Source of the DNA: Vibrio sp. MEBiC08052
GTDB lineage: Bacteria > Pseudomonadota > Gammaproteobacteria > Enterobacterales > Vibrionaceae
Direction: 5' to 3'
DNA length: 64,000 nucleotides
Assembly: GCF_001506075.1 (NCBI RefSeq)
Contig: NZ_KQ947475.1
Span: 3,582,660-3,646,659 of the forward strand
Shown: positions 8,401 to 19,562 of the stretch, one piece after another
Layout of the letters: the number at the start of each line of letters is the position of its first letter
Position numbering within the stretch: the first letter of the stretch is position 1
Made by a program: the position numbers and the translations under genes
Notes under the pieces: generated by a model
Seen by the model: the letters and a program-made list of their open reading frames with translations, nothing else
What the model was told of the DNA's origin: nothing
Database searches by the model: none

Positions 8401-8624
8401 ATCAAACAACTCAAATCTATAATCTGATGAGTTATGAATTTGCTCAAGTTGAAGGGGATTTTGCCTCCTTACGTGAGTCAGAGATGAAATCCGTTATCCC
8501 TGCTGGAATGCGCTTTGCTGATTTTCTTGAACAACTTCACTACGGTCATCAAGTGTTACTGACGGATGTGCCATCGGTTCCGTTGCTGATTCCGGATCGG
8601 GATGAATGCCTCTGTTTCTACTGA
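8394..8624 (+). CDS. Small hypothetical protein upstream of the pyocin-type toxin
   Basis: A 76-residue reading frame overlaps the first 23 nt of the toxin gene in another frame, which suggests translational coupling. I do not recognise a domain; it has no PAAR or VgrG features. The first ATG (8394) lies in the end of the dispersed repeat, and a second ATG at 8427 (MSYEFAQV) may be the original start. No strong ribosome site precedes either. It could be a small adaptor or chaperone for the toxin, or a relic of a longer N-terminal region once fused to it. Confidence 0.5.
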   Translation: MNYQTTQIYNLMSYEFAQVEGDFASLRESEMKSVIPAGMRFADFLEQLHYGHQVLLTDVPSVPLLIPDRDECLCFY

Positions 8625-9774
8625 GCCTTATGTCGAACGAAAAACTGTGAAACTCACTTTAGAAGAGCGGCTGGTCAGGCAGCGTCAGGAACGATTACGA
8701 GAGTTGGATAAAATCCCACTGCCTTCATCTGCATGGCAGAACGTATTTAACAAACCGCCAGTCAAACCCTCCCGTTTCGCCAAATCTGCGCTGGGGGATT
8801 ATGCGGCTTATACACTGGCCGTCGGGCAGGGGATTAGTGCTGCTTCTGAAGAAGCTTTTTTGACTCGTATTGGTGGTGCGGCATTGGCAGAACTGCCGGG
8901 AATGGCGCTGAAAATCGTCGGGCGAGCCGGAATGTTGGCTGCATTTGTGCCGAACAAATTAGCGGACAGTACGCTCTATAGTGCAGCCGATATGCGCAAT
9001 AAAGACATGGTTGAAACCAATATTCGCTTAGGATTCAATGCGGAAGGGCGAATTTACGGCTATCACGTCAATGGGACGAATATCCCTAAGCGTGAAGTAA
9101 AACAGGTTGGTGAGCGGTTTGTCGTCGAGTTAGAGCCGGATATCACTATTGAATGGGTGCCGATCAGCGGCGATTTCGGCGGTAAACCGATCCTTGTCAA
9201 TCCTATCCCGGATATGGAAAAGTTCGATATCTGGATTCATCCGGAAGCGGAGCAAGGCCAAGAATTTGATAACACCTACATTACGCCAATTGCTGATGCA
9301 GATCTGCAAGACTATATTCTGACTTTTCCGGCAGAGACTGGGTTACCGCCGTTGTATGTGGTGTATAATTTGACACCTAAAACGCGATTACCACGAACGA
9401 ATGGACGGTGGATTCAAGGTGTGCCCGGTAATGGGCTATGGCAGTCTGATTTAGATGTAGTCAACAGAGTAACCAACGGTGAGGCAATCCCCTTTAAAAA
9501 TGGGAGACCGATTTTTGATAAATGGTCAAAAGGTCGTCTTATCTTTGAAAATGGCGTGTTAGACGGGACGAAAGACGATTTCACTAGAGTTTATGATGAA
9601 ATAGCAAACGCTAAAAATCTTTCTAGTAGTCATGCAGCAAAAAACCTTTTGAGAGATAAAGGATTAACACCTCACCATCATACTTTAACTGAAATACAGC
9701 TTATTCCGACGGACTTACATAGTAATATTCCACATATTGGTTCAGCATCAGACATGAGGTCACATAACAAATGA
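8602..9774 (+). CDS. S-type pyocin domain toxin with C-terminal His-rich HNH-like nuclease
   Basis: The 390-residue protein has an N-terminal charged helical region (about 1-45), a small Ala/Gly-rich segment (65-115), an S-type pyocin domain (about 140-265, with the hallmark phrases YGYHVNG, EWVPISGDFGG, FDIWIHPEAEQG, YILTFPAETGLPPLYVVY), and a variable C-terminal effector (about 290-390). The effector ends with H-H-H, then Q-L-I-P..L-H and P-H-I-G, a pattern of HNH/Endo VII-type (WHH/LHH-like) nucleases. Such modules in Vibrio are often T6SS or contact-dependent effectors. A T6SS cluster lies 4 kb upstream, but delivery by it is inferred. The immunity gene overlaps its stop codon. Confidence 0.85.
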   Translation: MNASVSTEPYVERKTVKLTLEERLVRQRQERLRELDKIPLPSSAWQNVFNKPPVKPSRFAKSALGDYAAYTLAVGQGISAASEEAFLTRIGGAALAELPGMALKIVGRAGMLAAFVPNKLADSTLYSAADMRNKDMVETNIRLGFNAEGRIYGYHVNGTNIPKREVKQVGERFVVELEPDITIEWVPISGDFGGKPILVNPIPDMEKFDIWIHPEAEQGQEFDNTYITPIADADLQDYILTFPAETGLPPLYVVYNLTPKTRLPRTNGRWIQGVPGNGLWQSDLDVVNRVTNGEAIPFKNGRPIFDKWSKGRLIFENGVLDGTKDDFTRVYDEIANAKNLSSSHAAKNLLRDKGLTPHHHTLTEIQLIPTDLHSNIPHIGSASDMRSHNK

Positions 9775-10259
9775 TCAACATAGAGAAAAAACTTGAAGAA
9801 CTCAATGTGATACTAGCTATTGAAGAGGTAAATACCGCGCTTCCACCTATGCCATCTAGTGCGAGTCATATTGTTCGCCACTACAAGAGATCAGTTCTTT
9901 TTTCTGAAAATGTCATTTTTAAACCGCAGTACAAAACGAGTTTAGAAGGCAGGAATGGAGATCTGTCATTAGAGGTTCTGTGGGGAATAGAAGATAGTCC
10001 TTTTAACATCGAGAAAGCCAACCAAAGTTTGAAAAATTTAGAAGCAGAGAGTGACCTTTACTCAATTGGCGGTAGTTCAGGAAGTAATCATATTTGTGTA
10101 TCAACGGATGACAATGCCATTTATTTGTTCACGAATGGTATTGATATGACAAGGTTTAAATTATTTGATCATGCTGATGATTTTTTTAATGCCCTGACAA
10201 TTGAAAAAAGCAGTGGTTCGGACAACTCTCAAACGGTATCTGTTCAATTGGATTTCTAG
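9771..10259 (+). CDS. SUKH (SMI1/KNR4)-type immunity protein
   Basis: The gene starts inside the toxin stop codon (4-nt overlap, ATGA), the usual arrangement of toxin and immunity genes. The 162-residue acidic protein shows the SUKH pattern: a hydrophobic strand with L-E-V-L-W-G, later I-G-G-S-S-G-S-N-H-I-C-V-S-T-D-D followed by I-Y-L-F and a terminal F-D-H-A-D-D-F-F-N-A-L helix. SUKH proteins bind and neutralise nuclease toxins of polymorphic toxin systems. Codon use is more AT-rich than that of the toxin's N-terminal part, as is common for exchanged effector/immunity tips. Confidence 0.75.
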   Translation: MINIEKKLEELNVILAIEEVNTALPPMPSSASHIVRHYKRSVLFSENVIFKPQYKTSLEGRNGDLSLEVLWGIEDSPFNIEKANQSLKNLEAESDLYSIGGSSGSNHICVSTDDNAIYLFTNGIDMTRFKLFDHADDFFNALTIEKSSGSDNSQTVSVQLDF

Positions 10260-10464
10260 ACTTAGTCAGCTTGCGGAGGCTGTTCATTCTTGGTGTCATA
10301 GCTCGAAGCCGAAGCCTGAGAAAATCATTGGGGAAAAAAATAAAAAAGAACCGCGTCGCATTTTACCTTTGAGCCGTGCTAAAACGATGATAAACGGTGT
10401 TTTTTGCTGAGTGCTTCTTTTATGCTAGCGCTATTCATCCACAACGAGCCTCAATACTGCGATT

Positions 10465-10626
10465 ATGAAAACATCTCTCGATCATCTGCCCGAATATAAA
10501 CAGCGTGAGCTGGCGGATATCTCAACGATTCTGCGCGATACACTGGAAGATTACCTGCAAGGCAAACAGGGCAGTAAGAGTGAGTTTCACATTCTGAAAA
10601 TTATTCTGTTTTTTTCATACTGCTGA
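10465..10626 (+). pseudogene. N-terminal stub of an MNT-type nucleotidyltransferase (MNT-HEPN family)
   Basis: A 53-codon frame from ATG 10465 encodes a protein start typical of the minimal nucleotidyltransferase family: an acidic helical lead, then G-K-Q-G-S-K, then L-K-I-I-L-F-x-S-Y. Functional members read L-F-G-S-Y-A-R-G at this point. Here the first Gly is replaced by Phe and the frame stops two codons after S-Y, before the catalytic aspartates. MNT/HEPN proteins act in toxin-antitoxin and defence modules. This copy is dead and nothing of the remainder is recognisable downstream. Confidence 0.65.
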
Positions 10627-10704
10627 ATATTTTTCACATACTACTCTGAGTAAATTCTTTTTATAGCCCGCTTTATTGTTTCTATCATTCAGCAATCACC
10701 GTGC

Positions 10705-11157
10705 TCATCTTTCCCGAAAATGCAGCTGCTCAGCAACTTTACCCAAATTGAAAACGGAGATACTTTGGCTTAGCCTGTGCAGTTGGGCAGAATCAAGATT
10801 CTCAACCAGCGTTTTATCCGGTGTACTCAAGAACCCCATTTCATCAAAGAGTTTGAGTAGAGTTTTGTTATGTTCATCAGAGAGTGCTTGCTTAAGCTGA
10901 GCCTGTTGTTGAGCCGAGCATTGGTACATTTTTTCCTGATAAATATACAGCACAACATATTTCTGCTGAATTGCGCTGAGTGAATGAAACCAAGCATCGT
11001 CTTCGGGGAATCTGACCGAACTATTTTGCTCTTGCGCCAGACACTGGCCGTAAGCTTTGTCCCATTGAGTGAGTGCTTGAACACTATTGACCCGATTCGC
11101 ACAACCACTCATCAACAGCATGATGAATAGATAAAAAAGGCTATAACGCAGCTTCAC
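10705..11157 (-). CDS. Small lipoprotein of unknown function
   Basis: The 150-residue product starts with a basic/hydrophobic signal and a clear lipobox L-M-S-G-C with the lipidated cysteine at residue 19. The mature part is Gln/Leu-rich and helical with two further cysteines that could form a disulfide. Its start overlaps the end of the upstream reading frame (11141-11566) by 17 nt. I do not recognise the family. Periplasmic lipoproteins are sometimes T6SS immunity proteins, but no effector partner is intact here. Confidence 0.65.
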   Translation of the reverse strand: MKLRYSLFYLFIMLLMSGCANRVNSVQALTQWDKAYGQCLAQEQNSSVRFPEDDAWFHSLSAIQQKYVVLYIYQEKMYQCSAQQQAQLKQALSDEHNKTLLKLFDEMGFLSTPDKTLVENLDSAQLHRLSQSISVFNLGKVAEQLHFRER

Positions 11158-11745
11158 TGATACATCTCCAGAATTCTCCTTCTTTTCCGCCAGTATACCA
11201 ACTCATGGGTTCTGCAACAGAACGGATTCTATAGCGAACGATTTTCGGCACAGAACCCATAGCATCGCCAAATGTTTGCCAATCATATTCGCGAATATTA
11301 ATTCCAGTCTCTAGTGGACTACTGGTGATACTCGGACTCATAAAAATCTGAACAAACGGGATAGAGCCCATGGCTGTACTGAAAAGATTAGCATGGTACA
11401 TGATGTCATGAATCTCAAACACAGCACCTTTGCTCTGACGACTCAATTTTAAATTATCGATTTCACAATACCCCAGTTTTGCCATGCTCTTTTGAATTGT
11501 ATAAATAAACTCTAATGAGAATTTTACCTGCAATTTTTCGTCAATCACAGTCTTTAAAGCGGGCAATCGGTGGTTATGAGAGGTGTTGCCTGAAAATAGA
11601 TATCGATATTCACCGAATGGTCATTTGGAAGTATTGGACTCGACCTATTGTCATATTCTTTTTGCAGGGTCTTTTGATAAATCCAATGCACCAATACCGG
11701 GTTTGACAACCTGCTGCCGATTGGCTTTAAATACCCGAAACGGCT
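11141..11745 (-). pseudogene. Frameshifted gene of unknown function
   Basis: On the minus strand protein-like sequence runs through three frames. One frame from about 11745 reads ..QPFRVFKANRQQVVKPG.. and ends near an A-run (T-run at 11658-11663 on the plus strand). A second continues with ..NIDIYFQATPLITTDCP and stops at 11554. A third continues from about 11566 with ..LKTVIDEKLQVKFSLEF.. to the stop at 11141. Joining them gives one coherent ~200-residue protein, so two frameshifts seem to have broken the gene. The last 141 codons are open and could still be expressed from a TTG. Function unknown; it precedes the lipoprotein gene and overlaps it slightly. Confidence 0.5.
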
Positions 11746-11765
11746 GAGGATGAGCGGGGTAACTG

Positions 11766-12536
11766 ATGAAATTTTGTGATGAAGCGTTGGGGCCGCCAAT
11801 TATTGCCTATGCCCATAATTATTCTCACGGAGACGTGGAAGCGTCTCATATTCATCAGTGTGCCCAGTTTTTACATCCCTTGAATGGGGTGATTCGTGTC
11901 GATACCCAAGCGGGCGCGTGGGTGGTGACGGCGAATAAGGGGTTGTGGATCCCGGCAGGGGTCTCTCATAGTCTGCGAATTACCGGCGATGTGCGCGTTC
12001 GCACACTGTTTGTCGATCCGATGGCGCGGGCCGATCTGCCGAATACCTGTGTGTTATCGACGGTCTCCCCGTTGCTGACCTGCTTAATTGTTGAAGCGGT
12101 TGCTCTCCCGGATATCCGTATGGCGGGCACCCGGGAAGAACGTATTTTTGAATTGATTCTGGACGAATTACGTCGTTTGAATCCCATCGATTTTTATTTG
12201 CCTCATCCGAGTTCTGAAGCGTTGATCACGCTCTGCCGTAATCTCTCGGAGCGTCTCTCCCATCCGTGGACGGCTTCTGATGCTGCCAAATCGCTCGGCC
12301 AGAGTGAGAGAACGGTATCCCGTCGCTTTCAGCAAGAGCTGGGATTAACCTTTACCGAATGGTTACGTCAGAAGCGTTTGCTCCACGCGTTAGAACTGTT
12401 AGCCAGCGGCTGTAGCGTGTTAGATACCGCCTTAGCCATTGGCTATGACAGCCCGAGTGCATTTAGCGCCATGTTTAAAAGCCGCACCGGGTTATCACCG
12501 AGTGAATATTGTCCGCCGACCCTGTCTCTAGCGTGA
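11766..12536 (+). CDS. AraC family transcriptional regulator with cupin sensor
   Basis: The 256-residue protein has an N-terminal AraC-type cupin (HIHQCAQF.., about residues 28-100) and a C-terminal double HTH (about 150-250), including S-E-R-T-V-S-R-R-F-Q-Q-E-L-G and the second HTH motif A-L-A-I-G-Y-D-S-P-S-A-F-S-A-M-F-K. It faces the isopropylmalate synthase gene convergently across a 26-nt gap. No ligand can be inferred. Its start codon lies on top of the decayed minus-strand gene. Confidence 0.9.
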   Translation: MKFCDEALGPPIIAYAHNYSHGDVEASHIHQCAQFLHPLNGVIRVDTQAGAWVVTANKGLWIPAGVSHSLRITGDVRVRTLFVDPMARADLPNTCVLSTVSPLLTCLIVEAVALPDIRMAGTREERIFELILDELRRLNPIDFYLPHPSSEALITLCRNLSERLSHPWTASDAAKSLGQSERTVSRRFQQELGLTFTEWLRQKRLLHALELLASGCSVLDTALAIGYDSPSAFSAMFKSRTGLSPSEYCPPTLSLA

Positions 12537-12562
12537 GTGAGCGCGCTGAGTTGATGCCTGAC

Positions 12563-14236
12563 CTAGCTCGCCTGTATGAGCTGCGCATAGGCATTCAGTA
12601 GTGCCTGTAGCGAGGCTTTGGTGGCATCTTCTTCAATGGCGACGCCGAAAATACTCACATTCGACCTTGCAGACTGCAACTGAACATAACTCGCCGCTTT
12701 ACTGTGGGTTTGGGTGCCCAGCGTATGTTCGTGGTAATCGACCACATTAGCCTGACAGTCAAATTGCTCCATTAATCCGGTTAATAAGGCCGACATCAGC
12801 CCGATACCACTGCCGACACAGACGATCTCTTGCTCGCAGTAACGGATCTGTGCCTCAATCTGTTGCCCGCCCGCGGCGGGGTGGGTGTGATAGCGTTGCA
12901 GGCTCATCACTGGCTGGTGAACTAAGCCATAAGCGGTGCGGAACAGTTGCCATAACTCGGCAATGTTCATTTCGCGCCCGGTGCTGTCGGTATGCTGTTT
13001 GACCCGTTGGCTTAAATCGACCTGAAGCATTTTGGGCAGGTGCAAGCCGTGATTTTGTTGTAGTAACCATGCTGCCCCGCTTTTTCCGGACTGGCTGTTG
13101 ACCCGAATTACTTCTTCATAAGTGCATCCCAGATCCATCGGGTCGATGGGTAAATAGGGGATATTCCAGTGGTTGGGTGAGGCGCCTTGAGCGTAGGCAA
13201 ATCCCTTTTTGATTGCATCTTGGTGAGAGCCGGAAAACGCGGTAAACACCAGTCTGCCCGCGTAAGGATGGCGCGGATGCACCGGCAGCTCGTTACACTG
13301 TTCGACCAGTTCAACTGTCTGTTGAATGTCGTCGAAGCATAATTGTGGGTTGATCCCCTGAGAGTAGAGGTTTAAGGCCAGCGTCACCAAGTCAACATTG
13401 CCGGTGCGTTCCCCGTTGCCGAATAAACAGCCTTCGACCCGTGTCGCCCCGGCGAGTATTGCCAGTTCAGCACTGGCCACCCCGGTACCGCGATCATTAT
13501 GCGGATGGACACTGATAGTGACATGATCCAAGGAATCAAAGTTGTTGATGAAGTGTTCGATTTGATCGGCAAACACATTGGGAGTGTTGCGTTCCACTGT
13601 GGTTGGCAGGTTGATAATCAATGGCCGTGACGCACACGGTTGCCATACTGCGGCTACGGCCTGACAGATTTCAAGCGCAAATTCCGGCTCGGTAAAGTTA
13701 AATGTTTCCGGTGAATATTCCAGCGTCCAGAGCGTTTCAGGATGCTGTTGACACAAATCCCGGATCTGCTGCGCGCCTTTGACCGCCAGCGCTAAAGTGG
13801 CCGCTTGATCTTGGTTGAATACAATTTCGCGAAAAGCGGGCGCGGTGGCGTTGTATAAGTGAACAATCGCCTTGGAAGCACCGATCAGCGATTCGATGGT
13901 TCGCTCAATCAGATCCGGTCTGGATTGGGTGATGACCTGAATGGTGACATCATCAGGAATCAAGGCGTTGTCGATCAGTTGGCGGACAAAGTCGAAATCC
14001 GTTTGTGAGGCGGAGGGAAATGCCACTTCAATTTCTGTGAAGCCACACGCAACCAGATGGTCAAAAAACTTCAGTTTCTTTTCGATATTCATCGGGTTCG
14101 CCAGCGATTGATTACCATCTCTTAAATCGGTCGAGCACCAACGCGGTGCTTGTGTCAACTGTTTCGACGGCCAGGTTCTTTGCGGAAACTGGATCACCGG
14201 TGCGGGCACATATTTGTCTGAAGGGGGGGCTAACAT
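12563..14236 (-). CDS. leuA: 2-isopropylmalate synthase (long LeuA2-type)
   Basis: The enzyme condenses acetyl-CoA with 2-oxoisovalerate, the first committed step of leucine synthesis. The HMGL-like TIM barrel begins with R-W-C-S-T-D-L-R-D-G-N-Q, contains the metal-binding H-P-H-N-D-R-G-T-G segment and N-G-E-R-T-G-N, and is followed by a LeuA dimer/allosteric domain (from about residue 420). The start is placed at 14236 (MLAPPSDKY), which matches the usual MLA..KY N-terminus of this class; an in-frame ATG at 14272 would add 12 residues. Neither has a strong ribosome site. It is isolated from other leu genes and belongs to the type usual in actinobacteria and some proteobacteria, not the classical enterobacterial leuA operon type. 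Confidence 0.9.
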   Translation of the reverse strand: MLAPPSDKYVPAPVIQFPQRTWPSKQLTQAPRWCSTDLRDGNQSLANPMNIEKKLKFFDHLVACGFTEIEVAFPSASQTDFDFVRQLIDNALIPDDVTIQVITQSRPDLIERTIESLIGASKAIVHLYNATAPAFREIVFNQDQAATLALAVKGAQQIRDLCQQHPETLWTLEYSPETFNFTEPEFALEICQAVAAVWQPCASRPLIINLPTTVERNTPNVFADQIEHFINNFDSLDHVTISVHPHNDRGTGVASAELAILAGATRVEGCLFGNGERTGNVDLVTLALNLYSQGINPQLCFDDIQQTVELVEQCNELPVHPRHPYAGRLVFTAFSGSHQDAIKKGFAYAQGASPNHWNIPYLPIDPMDLGCTYEEVIRVNSQSGKSGAAWLLQQNHGLHLPKMLQVDLSQRVKQHTDSTGREMNIAELWQLFRTAYGLVHQPVMSLQRYHTHPAAGGQQIEAQIRYCEQEIVCVGSGIGLMSALLTGLMEQFDCQANVVDYHEHTLGTQTHSKAASYVQLQSARSNVSIFGVAIEEDATKASLQALLNAYAQLIQAS

Positions 14237-14503
14237 ATGAATTGTCCATCGGTTTGAAAAGGGAACATTCATGCTAGAAGGGTTTGTGAATCATATCTGA
14301 ACAGAAGTTGACAGGAATCGTCGGGTTTTGGACAAAATGCAGTTGAGGCGGTGTATCGTCAGTTTGGCAAACGTCCCTGCTTAAGCATAAATAGCTGTAT
14401 GCAGAGACGTTAAACGCCTGTGAAAAGTGGACACACCCGATACAAACTGCAATCTGACATTATCTGAGTTCAGCATCCACTTCGAAGGTTGGCTTTATTA
14501 TGT

Positions 14504-15391
14504 TTATTTGCACCCGTTAGAAGCGAATTGATACAAATTGGCGGTATTACTATCAAAGTATGGGCTCCATTCATCAGAGTTATTACCTCTATAATGGAAA
14601 GAATTCAACCCGACAGCATAGTTACTACCAAGCCACGCTCCGCCACTATTGCCACTACGCATAGGGTTACCGCGCATTTCAACGACCCCACCAGTAATTT
14701 GGCCCTTGGTGCCTGTAACTTTGTACATATATTTACCGTTACCATAGTTACTAGGATAACCAATCGCAACTAATTGAGAGTATGGGATTCCTGTTTTTAA
14801 CCGCATGTATCCTGCATTTGAGTTAGCATTGGTTTTAATAAATGCGTAATCCCATTTATAACGCCCGTTACCCCCATTCACCCAGCCACTTTTTGTGCTT
14901 AAGCATCTGGTACCAACGGCTTGGCCGCCGCCATTAGAATAAGCTCTGCGAAATACGACATTCGACGCCCAAGCACCACTTGTCGCTCTGACACAATGGG
15001 CTGCAGTCATCACAACACTTGTACTGCCGACAAATTGAGCAGAACAGCTATAGTTATTCCCGTTCAAAGTAAAGAATAACTTGCCACCCTTGTTGTATGG
15101 CGATGAACTAACATCAGCTCTGCTCGGGGTACCCAAGATTCCAGGTTCAGCACCTATTATTTGTTCGGGTGCCTGTTCGATTGGAAACTCTTGGAGTGCT
15201 TTAAACTCTTCTTCTGAAATCTCCGGGGTTGGATAAGGCACCGCTTTTTCCATCTCCTCCGGAGTCCAATACTCAACGGCCGTATTGATTTGTTTTTCAC
15301 TGACCTGAAAACTTTCAGACTCATTTACATCGTTTTGAGCAAACGCGAAAACAGGCAATAGTAAAGTAGCTAGGATCAGTTTGTTTGACAT
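14504..15391 (-). CDS. Secreted trypsin-like serine protease
   Basis: The 295-residue precursor has a signal peptide (cleavage after A-F-A, about residue 18), a propeptide-like acidic region rich in Glu/Pro (20-95) and a chymotrypsin-fold domain. The catalytic triad is visible as H132 (TAAHC), D181 (WDYAF) and S249 (SGNSGGAW). Four cysteines in the mature part (116, 133, 163, 294) can form two disulfides. It resembles extracellular glutamyl-endopeptidase-like or V8-like proteases. It is flanked on its upstream side by an AT-rich tract and dispersed repeat copy C, and no operon partners are seen. Confidence 0.88.
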   Translation of the reverse strand: MSNKLILATLLLPVFAFAQNDVNESESFQVSEKQINTAVEYWTPEEMEKAVPYPTPEISEEEFKALQEFPIEQAPEQIIGAEPGILGTPSRADVSSSPYNKGGKLFFTLNGNNYSCSAQFVGSTSVVMTAAHCVRATSGAWASNVVFRRAYSNGGGQAVGTRCLSTKSGWVNGGNGRYKWDYAFIKTNANSNAGYMRLKTGIPYSQLVAIGYPSNYGNGKYMYKVTGTKGQITGGVVEMRGNPMRSGNSGGAWLGSNYAVGLNSFHYRGNNSDEWSPYFDSNTANLYQFASNGCK

Positions 15392-15575
15392 AATATTTCC
15401 CTGTTGTTTAGTTGATTAAGTTAATGATTAGACTGCTACTTCTACTTCTACTTCTCAAAATCATTCATAATTTATTATTATGAAATCTATTGTATAAATT
15501 TTATTATGAGAATTATTGTATATATCAATGAAAATACAAGTCAAATGATGAATAAAAATGATGTGAAGTAGCGAT
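15392..15575. other. AT-rich upstream region of the protease gene
   Basis: About 180 nt of strongly AT-rich, non-coding sequence between the protease start and repeat copy C. It begins with a short iterated tract near 15440 (CTACTTCTA units) upstream of the minus-strand gene. No operator can be named. Confidence 0.4.
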
Positions 15576-15740
15576 TCCTGCCCGGAAAAGCTTAATCATT
15601 CTTCCTTGAATGATTTTCTTGGTTTGGTGGTTAAGCTGATTTGAGTGAAACAGTTCGGTGAAACAATTCAGTAAAACATAGTAAAAGCGAAGCCAACTTG
15701 AACGATGCTCTCGGGTGAAAAATCCACAAATGGATTTTTT
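15576..15740 (+). repeat. Multi-hairpin dispersed repeat, copy C
   Basis: Starting at TCCTGCCCGGAAAAGC, this segment matches the middle and 3' part of the repeat at 20741-21084. Hairpin 2 is AATCATTC (15594-15601) / GAATGATT (15608-15615), whereas copy B has AACCATTC / GAATGGTT, a compensatory C-G to T-A change. Hairpin 3 is AAAAATCCA (15718-15726) / TGGATTTTT (15731-15739), again re-paired relative to copy D. The 5' hairpins are missing. Confidence 0.75.
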
Positions 15741-15763
15741 AGGATTGGATGGACAGAAAGAAA

Positions 15764-15805
15764 CAATCCCCTTCTCCTGAGGGAGGTTGGGGGAGAAGAG
15801 GATTG
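15764..15805 (-). terminator. Terminator of the beta-glucoside PTS operon
   Basis: On the minus strand CAATCCTCTTCTCC and GGAGAAGGGGATTG form a long near-perfect stem followed by TTTCTTTCTG. It lies 20-60 nt after the stop codon of the 6-phospho-beta-glucosidase gene. Confidence 0.65.
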
Positions 15806-15822
15806 TCAAACCCGGTCAGCTG

Positions 15823-18803
<2,981 letters not shown>

Positions 18804-18935
18804 TTTTCTCTCCTAGAAACGCTTCCCGGTGATGTTCATTGATGATTCGTGCGACTTTGATGAAAGATCTGAGCCGGAAAAATCCATCTATTTTGTTATT
18901 AAATTGGTTGAGCAAGTGACTTTACAGGTCTTTAG

Positions 18936-18961
18936 GTTACCGGTAACATGTTACCGGTAAA
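18936..18961. promoter_or_regulatory. Tandem GntR/LacI-type operators between ascF and gntK
   Basis: A perfect 12-bp palindrome GTTACCGGTAAC (18936-18947) is followed 14 bp later, centre to centre, by a near-copy GTTACCGGTAAA (18950-18961). The two halves between them also form GGTAACATGTTACC. This is the known type of site for GntR-like LacI-family repressors. The gene for such a repressor lies at 19563-20588. The position in the divergent promoter region suggests control of both gntK and the PTS operon. Confidence 0.8.
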
Positions 18962-19031
18962 GTTAACTGGGTAAACCCTAATTTTGACGTGAATTTCAAA
19001 AATGAGATCATGCGCAAGTTTGTGATGAGGA

Positions 19032-19562
19032 TTGAGTATGTCAGGTAGCAGTATTGTCGTGATGGGGGTTTGCGGTTGCGGTAAAAGCACGATTGGTGAG
19101 CGATTAGCCGACCGACTCGGGCGTCAGTTTATTGATGGTGACGACCTTCACCCCAGCGCCAATATTCAGAAGATGGCAGCGGGACAGCCTTTGGATGACA
19201 CTGATCGTCAACCATGGCTGGCAAGAATCCGCGAGGCTGCTCATCGTTTCGAAAGTCAGGATGAACACGGTGTGTTGGTCTGCTCGGCATTAAAAAAAGA
19301 CTATCGTGACCAAATCCGCATGGGGAACAACCATGTGACTTTTGTTTTTCTTGATGGTGATATGGCGTTGATCCTTGAACGAATGCGGATGCGACAAGGT
19401 CATTTTATGAAAGAAAATATGGTGAAAAGCCAGTTTGATACGCTGGAGCGACCCGATCAGGAACCCCAGACAATTGTCGTCAATATTGAGGGCAGTATTG
19501 AACAAGTGGTCGAGCGGATTGTGACTGCGCTTAAAAAGGCACAAGTGCCGGCGGTGATGTAA
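19032..19562 (+). CDS. gntK: Gluconokinase
   Basis: The 176-residue kinase phosphorylates gluconate to 6-phosphogluconate for the Entner-Doudoroff or pentose phosphate pathway. The P-loop is G-V-C-G-C-G-K-S-T near residue 12, with the family's D-G-D-D-L-H-P and V-C-S-A-L-K-K-D-Y-R-D motifs. In-frame ATGs occur at 19038-19043 region (MSGSS), so the start may be a codon or two later. It is divergent from ascF and convergent with the repressor gene; the two stop codons abut with no spacer. No gluconate permease gene is present in the neighbourhood. Confidence 0.93.
   Translation: MSMSGSSIVVMGVCGCGKSTIGERLADRLGRQFIDGDDLHPSANIQKMAAGQPLDDTDRQPWLARIREAAHRFESQDEHGVLVCSALKKDYRDQIRMGNNHVTFVFLDGDMALILERMRMRQGHFMKENMVKSQFDTLERPDQEPQTIVVNIEGSIEQVVERIVTALKKAQVPAVM

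Noticed and set aside
10201-10410. 69-residue open frame overlapping the end of the immunity gene
   Set aside because: It overlaps the immunity gene in another frame, has no ribosome site and a composition typical of chance reading; it might be an old toxin-tip remnant but there is no support.
11554-11799. 81-residue minus-strand frame as an independent gene
   Set aside because: Only its second half is protein-like, and the better N-terminal sequence lies in another frame; it fits as the middle part of a frameshifted gene.
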